From assembly GCA_003567115.1 (NCBI GenBank), contig PXAP01000245.1, positions 1-11,408 of the forward strand: DNA of 11,408 bases, read 5' to 3'. The notes beneath the pieces are model-generated. The model was not told the origin of the DNA. It ran no database searches and saw only the letters and a list, made by a program, of their open reading frames with translations. The DNA is from Bacteroidota bacterium. Its GTDB lineage: Bacteria; Bacteroidota; Bacteroidia; Bacteroidales; PUMT01. Of this stretch, positions 6,626-11,408 are shown in pieces (position 1 is the first letter of the stretch; each line of letters opens with the position of its first letter). The position numbers and the translations under genes are program-made.

Positions 6626-7816
6626 ATGCATTTACCCGATACCGGCACAGGAGTGGTTGCTTTTGGAATAAAAACAGGCATCATCACTTCAAACGATAAT
6701 ATTACTGAAGTTGTAAAAGGAATTATCAAAAAAAATCCGGATATAATCAGAGACAATGATATTTTATGTGTAACTGAATCGGTTGTTGCAATAACACAAC
6801 ATAACGTTGTAAAGCTGGACGATGTTTCGGCCGAAATAAAATCCAGGTTAAACCTCAGGGATAATTCAACTGCAGGAGTAATTCACCCGATATTATCAAG
6901 GAACCGCTTTTCAATGATGTTAAAAGCGATTGCCAAAACTGTTCCTGAAGGGAAAGTAATCATTCAATTGAGGTTTCCTGATGATGAGCAGGGTAACCCT
7001 GTCATCACAAAAAAAACATTAAAAAAAATCAACAAGAGTCTCTCTGATATAATCACGCTGAAGGACATTGGTGAAGACAGGTTGTATCACCCTGAAACAG
7101 GCATGGATTATATCGATTATTATGAGGCAATTGTCAGGGAAACCGGAAGTGATATCGAGATATTCCTGGACAATTCATTCGGGCATATCATAAATAAAAA
7201 CCCTGATGCGATCATTGTCAGCAATGTCCATGAAAGAAATGATGTCCTGGAAGATATCAGGGATTCAGGATACATGAATGTCATTACCCTGCAGGATATT
7301 TATTCCGATCCCCGAAAGGGGGTATATTCTGAATTTGGCCTTTTAGGATCTAATCTTCTTGACCCTGTAAATGAGCAGCTTAAGTTAATGCCCAGAAACT
7401 CAGATCAGGTTTGCGAAAAGATCAAAAAGATGATCAATACCGAATTCAATAAAGATATCGAAGTTCTCATTTATGGTGACGGGGCATACAAGGACCCTGA
7501 ATCAGGAATATTTGAGCTTGCCGACCCCGTATCATGTTTCGGCTGTACATCGGACATAAAAAACAAAAACAGAATTGGTGTCAAAACCAAGTACCTTATG
7601 CAGAAACTGCATAATGAAGGCAAATCCGGGGAAGAAATTGAAATAATAATTGAAGAAGAGAGAAAAAAGTTTATTGAAAAACAGGATAAACAAAACTTTA
7701 GCGCACAGGGAACCACGCCGAGAAAGATAGAAAACCTTGTTTCCTCACTTGCAGACCTGGTTTCGGGAAGCGGAGACTCAAACACACCCCTTATTGTAGT
7801 GCGTGGTTTTATCTAA
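6626..7816 (+). CDS. CofE-like (F420-0:L-glutamate ligase family) protein, long form
   Basis: The 396-residue product begins with a CofE-type fold: GTGVVAFGIKTGIIT (7-21), DNDILCVTESVVAI (43-56) and VVKLDDVSAEI (61-71). It is far longer than archaeal CofE (about 250 residues). The extra C-terminal part carries motifs I recognise from long-form family members in Firmicutes: YGDGAYKDP (283-291), FELADP (296-301) and a segment from QGTTPRKIENL to SLADLVSGSGD (361-384). CofE proper adds glutamates to the F420 precursor using GTP. No other F420 gene (cofC, cofD, fbiC) or F420-using enzyme is in the window, and the phylum is not known for F420. The true acceptor may therefore be different, and the enzyme may make another amide or peptide-like bond. 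The gene stands alone and converges on the next one with a 33-bp gap. Confidence 0.8.
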   Translation: MHLPDTGTGVVAFGIKTGIITSNDNITEVVKGIIKKNPDIIRDNDILCVTESVVAITQHNVVKLDDVSAEIKSRLNLRDNSTAGVIHPILSRNRFSMMLKAIAKTVPEGKVIIQLRFPDDEQGNPVITKKTLKKINKSLSDIITLKDIGEDRLYHPETGMDYIDYYEAIVRETGSDIEIFLDNSFGHIINKNPDAIIVSNVHERNDVLEDIRDSGYMNVITLQDIYSDPRKGVYSEFGLLGSNLLDPVNEQLKLMPRNSDQVCEKIKKMINTEFNKDIEVLIYGDGAYKDPESGIFELADPVSCFGCTSDIKNKNRIGVKTKYLMQKLHNEGKSGEEIEIIIEEERKKFIEKQDKQNFSAQGTTPRKIENLVSSLADLVSGSGDSNTPLIVVRGFI

Positions 7817-7849
7817 GTATACTTTTCACAGGGCCGTATTCCGGGCGTT

Positions 7850-8551
7850 TTACAACAAACCCAAAGTATAGCTATTGACACTAAAGCCGGATCCGTTCAG
7901 ACTGACTGTTAAGCTCCTTCCTTTGTCGTAAGAATATAACAATGGAATTCTTGCCTGGGGACTGGAAAAATTTGATATTTCCGGAACAAAAATGTGACCT
8001 TTTTTTTCTGAGTGTCTGGATGCAAGCTCAGCAAGTTTTTCAGCCCCTTCTTCCCCGCCACCTACGGCTATAAATAATGGGTTTTTTGCTATTTCATCCC
8101 AGGGCACAGATCCTGTTTCAACGTTTTCAAGTGAAATTCTGGCACGTGCTTCATTTAATCTTAATCTTGTTTCCAGGTCATACACATCGACAACCGAACC
8201 ACGGTCAAATGCGGGATGATCTATGAAGCAGACCTCTTTTTTCCCCGGCAGGAAAAGTATTCCGGTGAATCCTACAAAATATTTTTTGTTCATTATTTCA
8301 TTAATATCTTTTGCCTGTAATCCCTTTCCATCAAAATAATGGTGAACAAAAGAAGTTAATTCGGGAAATGTTGGTTCCTTACATTTTTCACGTTTAATCT
8401 CAGCCTGAAGTGTTTTTGAATTCGCGGGACCAAAAAAAGGATGAATTGCAATTAATGTTTTCCGCTGATGTGGAAATTCCATTTCTTTTTTTTCCATATT
8501 CTCTGAAAAAGTAGTTATAGAATATATCAAATTTCGGATACAAATATTCAT
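7850..8551 (-). CDS. Hypothetical protein, 233 residues, unrecognised
   Basis: I do not recognise this family. The ORF reads from ATG at 8551 to TAA at 7850-7852. An equally good start is the ATG at 8497 (codon 19, MEKKEMEF), which has a purine-rich AGAGA just upstream; the first 18 residues look little like a conserved N-terminus. The rest appears soluble and alpha/beta: TLIAIHPFFGP, YFVGFTGILFLPGKKEVCFID (a likely beta hairpin), DLETRLRLNEARARISLENV (helix), and a glycine-rich stretch PLFIAVGGGEEGAEKLAELA near 158-177 resembling a Rossmann-type strand-turn-helix. No signal peptide or transmembrane helix is evident. It converges on the CofE-like gene with 33 bp between stops and no clear terminator between them. 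Confidence 0.7.
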   Translation of the reverse strand: MNICIRNLIYSITTFSENMEKKEMEFPHQRKTLIAIHPFFGPANSKTLQAEIKREKCKEPTFPELTSFVHHYFDGKGLQAKDINEIMNKKYFVGFTGILFLPGKKEVCFIDHPAFDRGSVVDVYDLETRLRLNEARARISLENVETGSVPWDEIAKNPLFIAVGGGEEGAEKLAELASRHSEKKGHIFVPEISNFSSPQARIPLLYSYDKGRSLTVSLNGSGFSVNSYTLGLL

Positions 8552-8552
8552 T

Positions 8553-8608
8553 AAATTTTTTCATCTTAAATTACACACAGAATTACATAAAGTGGGATGA
8601 AAAAATTT
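8553..8608. repeat. 13-bp perfect inverted repeat upstream of the hypothetical gene
   Basis: AAATTTTTTCATC (8553-8565) and GATGAAAAAATTT (8596-8608) are exact complements separated by 30 bp. In the leader of the minus-strand gene this would be an AT-rich hairpin reaching to 2 bases from the upstream start codon (8551), or 56 bases from the alternative start at 8497. Part of the left arm belongs to a 20-base sequence found again at 10562-10581. Confidence 0.55.
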
Positions 8609-8694
8609 TATGTTAAAGCGAAGCGATTCTGAGCTGTAAGCAGAAATCCATATGTCTTTTAAAGTAGAAAGTTACCATTTTTATCCCACAGTAG

Positions 8695-8716
8695 AAAAAG
8701 AGATTAAAAAAATCTC
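8695..8716 (-). terminator. Weak candidate intrinsic terminator for the kinase transcript
   Basis: Read on the minus strand, GAGATT-TTTTT-AATCTC forms a 6-bp stem with a 5-base loop and is followed directly by five T residues. The orientation suits termination of the PfkB kinase transcript, whose stop lies about 290 bp upstream. The stem is short and poor in G+C, so this is tentative. Confidence 0.3.
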
Positions 8717-8747
8717 ATTCCGCTGATTAGTTTTTCCTTTCGGGGAA

Positions 8748-8798
8748 AATACTCATCTGGCAAATAAAGTTAAATGCACAGGATATTGCATGAGTATT
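8748..8798. repeat. Inverted repeat AATACTCAT / ATGAGTATT with crossing inner stems
   Basis: Perfect 9-bp arms lie at 8748-8756 and 8790-8798. A second pair, AAAGTT (8766-8771) with AACTTT (8800-8805), crosses the first, as in a pseudoknot. ATGCA (8774-8778) pairs with TGCAT (8787-8791), overlapping the right arm by two bases. The stems cannot all form at once, so the arrangement resembles alternative RNA structures, or it may be chance in AT-rich DNA. Confidence 0.4.
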
Positions 8799-9004
8799 CA
8801 ACTTTAAGTTAAAATTTCATCCACCATATTCTGCTATAAAATTCCGGACAAAGCATGGCATTTCAACCGGAGGTTAAATACTAATCTGCGATTTACGGCT
8901 AAAAGATATGTATGTTATTAAAGCCGACACAAAGGAAAACAGAAAATTCCCGGTTTTACCCGATAGCAATCACTGGTTTGCTATCGATATTGTTCCATGG
9001 TGGT

Positions 9005-10084
9005 TTACCGCTGCACCCTGGGATTACCTTTCCAGATACTCCAGACCTGGTCTTCGTCTGCCGGCTGGCCGTAATCGGTTAGCATCGTTGCAGCCAGGGC
9101 TCCTGTTGCCCAGCCAAACTGAATCCATTTCTCTGCCTCCCAGCCTTTCAGAATACCATATAACAATCCTCCAACAAATCCGTCACCTCCGCCAATTCTG
9201 TCCAGAACGATAATTTCACGGGGCTCTACTACATGATAGTTGTCACCGTACGACATGATGGCACCCCACAGGTGGGAATTCACACTTACTACCTCTCTCA
9301 GGGTAGTAGCATAAACCTGAGTATTTGGATATGATTTCTTCACATTTTCTATCATTCCCTTGAAACCTTCAATTTTGGCACCTATATCCTTACCACCTGC
9401 CTCAGGTCCTTCAACACCCAGACATAATTGAAAATCCTCTTCATTTCCTATAAGTATATCAGAAATACTGGCTATTTCAGAAAAAATTTCTCTCAATTCC
9501 TTCTCCCTTCCTTTCCAGAAAGAAGCCCTGTGATTCAAATCAAATGAAATTTTTGTTCCGTATTTCCTGGCAGTCCGTGCCAGCTCAAGGCAAAAGCTAC
9601 TGGTTTCCGCGGAAAGAGCACCGATAAGCCCGGACAGGTGCATGACCTGCACACCCTCTTTTCCAAATATTTTATCCAGGTCAAAATCCTTCACATTTAA
9701 AGATCTGGCCACTTCACCGGCCCTGTCGTTGAATACCCTTGGTCCCCGTGTACCATAACCACTGTCTGCAATATTGATCTGATGACGGTATCCCCACGGA
9801 CTTTCCTGATCACGTTCAACACCTTCATAGTCCATGTGACGGCTTGCCAGATTATCTTTGATTAACCGAGCTATCGGACTACCCTTAACAAATGTGGTAA
9901 GGACTTTTACAGGTAATCCCAAAAATGATGAAACGCTTGCCACGTTTGTTTCAGCACTGGTGGCATGCATTTTAAAAGTGTCGCTGCAATGAACAGGCTG
10001 ACCGTTAACCGGCGTAATACGAATACCCATGCTGGTGGGAACCAGCATTGCGTACTTGCATTGTTTCTTAAGTTCAATTTCCAT
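9005..10084 (-). CDS. kdgK: PfkB family sugar kinase, probably 2-keto-3-deoxygluconate (KDG) kinase
   Basis: The 359-residue product is a ribokinase-fold kinase. The nucleotide/anion-hole motif DRIGGGDGF is at 295-303, with D301 the expected catalytic base. Substrate-side features match KDG kinases: SAETNVASV (43-51), SPWGYR (95-100), SFDLNHRASFWKG (180-192) and ILIGNEEDF (210-218). KDG kinase phosphorylates 2-keto-3-deoxygluconate to KDPG in the cytoplasm, downstream of uronate, pectin, alginate or ulvan breakdown. The usual PfkB GG just before the A-x-x-N-V-A segment is replaced by TS here (residues 42-43), which may alter sugar binding. The ATG at 10084 lacks a clear Shine-Dalgarno sequence, as is usual in Bacteroidota. 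The gene is divergent from a Gfo/Idh oxidoreductase. PfkB membership is very likely; KDG specificity is probable. Confidence 0.88.
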   Translation of the reverse strand: MEIELKKQCKYAMLVPTSMGIRITPVNGQPVHCSDTFKMHATSAETNVASVSSFLGLPVKVLTTFVKGSPIARLIKDNLASRHMDYEGVERDQESPWGYRHQINIADSGYGTRGPRVFNDRAGEVARSLNVKDFDLDKIFGKEGVQVMHLSGLIGALSAETSSFCLELARTARKYGTKISFDLNHRASFWKGREKELREIFSEIASISDILIGNEEDFQLCLGVEGPEAGGKDIGAKIEGFKGMIENVKKSYPNTQVYATTLREVVSVNSHLWGAIMSYGDNYHVVEPREIIVLDRIGGGDGFVGGLLYGILKGWEAEKWIQFGWATGALAATMLTDYGQPADEDQVWSIWKGNPRVQR

Positions 10085-10381
10085 GATTTATATTATTTTA
10101 ATAACAAATAGAATATGATGAATTACATAATACGAAAATAGTAAAAAAACAGGGAGAAAAAAGAGGCATCATTTCGTGATAATACCAGTTTTGCAGAACC
10201 TTCCTTTTCAAGCATCATAACCGTTAAAGGCTAACCGGTCTTATATGTTCCGCTATGCTTTATGCAATCAGGCCGGATTATTCCACAGCCCGGGATTGAA
10301 TATGAAAACCCTTTCCCGGCTTACAGGAAATAACTTATTGAAATCTTATCAATTACATCTCTCCAAATCCAGTGTTCAGCT

Positions 10382-10412
10382 ATGGAATAACTTTTTTTTA
10401 AAGTTATTCCAT
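10382..10412. repeat. Perfect 13-bp inverted repeat with 5-base T loop
   Basis: ATGGAATAACTTT (10382-10394) and AAAGTTATTCCAT (10400-10412) are exact complements around TTTTT. It would form a compact AT-rich hairpin in RNA of either strand. No T-tract follows on either side and no gene ends nearby, so an intrinsic terminator is unlikely. A regulator site or leader-RNA element is more plausible. Confidence 0.6.
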
Positions 10413-10561
10413 TAATAAATGTTCGCCTGTATTTGAGGCCAGTCATATAACTTTATTTTTTAAAATCGTACTCTGTAAAGTTGCATTGCCCTGTATTTGA
10501 AATTTTTATCTGATACAAGCTGACTAGTCTCTCATATAATATATTTTTTCCTGTATGCTAT

Positions 10562-10581
10562 TAATTTAAGATGAAAAAATT
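10562..10581. repeat. 20-base sequence also present, inverted, at 8554-8573
   Basis: TAATTTAAGATGAAAAAATT here is identical to the reverse complement of 8554-8573. Both copies lie in intergenic DNA and both read 5' to 3' toward the neighbouring gene start. Each contains ATGAAAAAA, so they may be remnants of similar gene starts or a shared leader element. AT-richness makes chance harder to exclude. Confidence 0.5.
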
Positions 10582-10645
10582 GTATGTTTACCATATTGGT
10601 TTGCTGTATAATAATAACAACTTAAAGCTGACAATAACTGACTTT

Positions 10646-10682
10646 TATAAAACCGTGCCTGGCCAGACCGGCATGTTTTATA
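10646..10682. repeat. Stem-loop with 13 pairs and one bulge
   Basis: TATAAAAC (10646-10653) pairs with GTTTTATA (10675-10682). After a bulged C, GTGCC (10655-10659) pairs with GGCAT (10670-10674, including one G-T pair). The loop is TGGCCAGACC. It lies about 124 bases upstream of the Gfo/Idh start, so in a rightward transcript it would be a leader hairpin. No T-tract follows it. Confidence 0.5.
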
Positions 10683-10805
10683 ATACTCATGTCGGCTCTG
10701 TTATTGCCGTTGCTCCATTTTGACTTTTAAGACCTGGTGCATCTTCTGACAAAGGCACCTAAACAAGTAACTTTTTGAGATCTCTTTATATCAAACATCA
10801 ATTTT

Positions 10806-11408
10806 ATGAAAAACAAAACAAAATATCAAAGCAGGCGCAAGTTTATTGAAAATGCTGCTGCCCTGAGCATTATAGGTGCCGTTGGGGCAAAAAATCTTCT
10901 TTCCTCCTGTACAACACAAAGAGAAAGATATGAAACACCCATGTTTTTGGAAAGAGCTCCTGACGGACCACTATTAAAGGCCGGGCTTATAGGGTGCGGT
11001 GGCAGAGGCACAGGAGCAGCCATAAACTTTATTAATGCCGGACCAAATCTGCAAATAGCCGCACTTGGAGATGTTTTCCCCGACCGTCTTGAGATAAGCC
11101 GGAGTTCACTGAAAGAGCAACATGATATTGATATACCCGATCAAAACTGTTTTGTGGGATTCGACGCTTTCAAACGCGTCATGGATACTGATGTGGATGT
11201 AGTCATTTTGGCAACTCCTCCTCATTTCCGGCCCGAGCACTTCGAGGCAGCCGTGCAGGCAAGGAAGCACGCCTTTATTGAAAAGCCTTGTGCTGTAGAC
11301 CCGGTAGGTGCCAGATCTGTAATGGCATCGGCCAAAATGGCTGAATCGGCTGGATTATCAGTTGTTGCTGGAACACAATTAAGGCATGCGCGTGATTTTA
11401 ATGCAACA
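10806..11408 (+). CDS. Gfo/Idh/MocA family oxidoreductase with Tat signal and lipobox, C-terminus off the window
   Basis: The frame is open for 201 codons from ATG at 10806 to the right edge. The N-terminus has a twin-arginine motif SRRKFIE (residues 9-15), a hydrophobic run ALSIIGAVGAKN, and a lipobox LSSC with Cys35, so the product may be a Tat-exported lipoprotein. The Rossmann NAD(P)-binding domain follows: KAGLIGCGGRGTGAA (58-72), acidic D89 after the second strand, DVVILATPPHFRPEHFEAAV (131-150), and the family EKP motif at 159-161. GTQLRHARDF (189-198) begins the region where catalytic residues usually lie; the rest is missing. Such proteins oxidise, reduce or epimerise sugars or use NAD(H) in glycoside cleavage, often exported in Bacteroidota. 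Divergence from a KDG-type kinase suggests a carbohydrate locus. The substrate cannot be told from this half. Confidence 0.9.
   Translation, partial: MKNKTKYQSRRKFIENAAALSIIGAVGAKNLLSSCTTQRERYETPMFLERAPDGPLLKAGLIGCGGRGTGAAINFINAGPNLQIAALGDVFPDRLEISRSSLKEQHDIDIPDQNCFVGFDAFKRVMDTDVDVVILATPPHFRPEHFEAAVQARKHAFIEKPCAVDPVGARSVMASAKMAESAGLSVVAGTQLRHARDFNAT

Larger units (their letters stand above)
8552..9004. other. 453-bp intergenic region with multiple inverted repeats
   Basis: This lies between the start of the hypothetical gene and the 3' end of the kinase gene, both on the minus strand. It should therefore hold the kinase 3' UTR and terminator and the promoter/leader of the hypothetical gene. 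No protein-like ORF is seen; a plus-strand frame beginning at 8908 runs antisense into the kinase and looks like a shadow. Dyads at 8553-8608, 8695-8716 and 8748-8798 are listed separately. A 7-bp pair GTGGGAT/ATCCCAC also spans 8592-8598 and 8683-8689. Confidence 0.6.
10085..10805. other. 721-bp divergent intergenic region with hairpins
   Basis: It separates the PfkB kinase (minus) from the Gfo/Idh gene (plus) and must hold both promoters. It is unusually long for a simple divergent promoter. It contains a perfect 13-bp hairpin (10382-10412), a 20-base sequence shared with the 8552-9004 gap (10562-10581), and a bulged 13-pair hairpin (10646-10682). The 11-mer CCTGTATTTGA occurs twice, at 10426-10436 and 10490-10500. 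A 50-codon ORF (10571-10723, plus strand) is present but not protein-like. Confidence 0.6.

Noticed and set aside
7817..7849. Possible bidirectional terminator between the convergent genes
   Set aside because: The 33-bp gap has no stem of useful length and no T-tract, so I could not support a terminator.
8393..8564. Alternative minus-strand frame MKKFNEYLYPKF starting at 8564
   Set aside because: It runs in a different frame from the hypothetical gene and stops after about 55 codons inside it. The 233-codon frame is longer and more protein-like.
8908..9213. Plus-strand 101-codon ORF preceded by a GGAGG about 30 bases upstream
   Set aside because: About two thirds is antisense to the PfkB kinase C-terminus, the GGAGG is too far from the ATG, and the protein is low-complexity Leu/Pro/Ser without domain features.
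10571..10723. 50-codon ORF beginning MKKLYVYHIG
   Set aside because: It lacks a ribosome binding site or recognisable features and contains the 10646-10682 stem-loop. Probably non-coding, though a small protein cannot be excluded.

Overview
The window looks like a chromosomal segment from a member of the Bacteroidota, probably an environmental Bacteroidales/Marinilabiliales-type lineage. This is inferred from AT-rich intergenic DNA, start codons without a clear Shine-Dalgarno sequence, and a gene set typical of that phylum (exported TldD/PmbA pair, lemA next to an M48 protease, KDG-kinase-type PfkB protein, Tat-signal Gfo/Idh oxidoreductase). It holds eight recognisable genes plus one of unknown function. 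There is no tRNA, rRNA, CRISPR array or transposase.

Layout. Position 1-364 (minus strand) is the N-terminal third of an AmmeMemoRadiSam-type radical SAM enzyme that runs off the left edge. It carries a Tat signal peptide and a Pro/Ser/Asp linker encoded by four perfect 15-bp repeats. Divergent from it is a two-gene lemA-htpX unit (617-2139). After a 535-bp gap rich in small inverted repeats comes a second two-gene unit (2675-6199): two signal-peptide-bearing TldD/PmbA proteins, the first with an intact metal site and the second with every metal ligand replaced. Next are a long-form CofE-like gene (6626-7816) and, convergent with it, an unrecognised 233-codon gene (7850-8551, minus). A PfkB kinase gene, probably 2-keto-3-deoxygluconate kinase (9005-10084, minus), is divergent from a Gfo/Idh/MocA oxidoreductase gene cut by the right edge (from 10806).

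How the genes may work together. LemA-HtpX is a membrane quality-control pair. The TldD/TldE-like pair probably forms one heteromeric periplasmic peptidase with a catalytic and a non-catalytic subunit. The kinase and the oxidoreductase suggest sugar or uronate catabolism. A theme is that families usually met in the cytoplasm (radical SAM AmrS, TldD/TldE) carry export signals here. The CofE-like gene belongs to a long-form family also found in bacteria not known to make F420, so its substrate is open.

The long intergenic regions (2140-2674, 6200-6625, 8552-9004, 10085-10805) contain no convincing gene but hold several perfect or near-perfect inverted repeats, listed individually.
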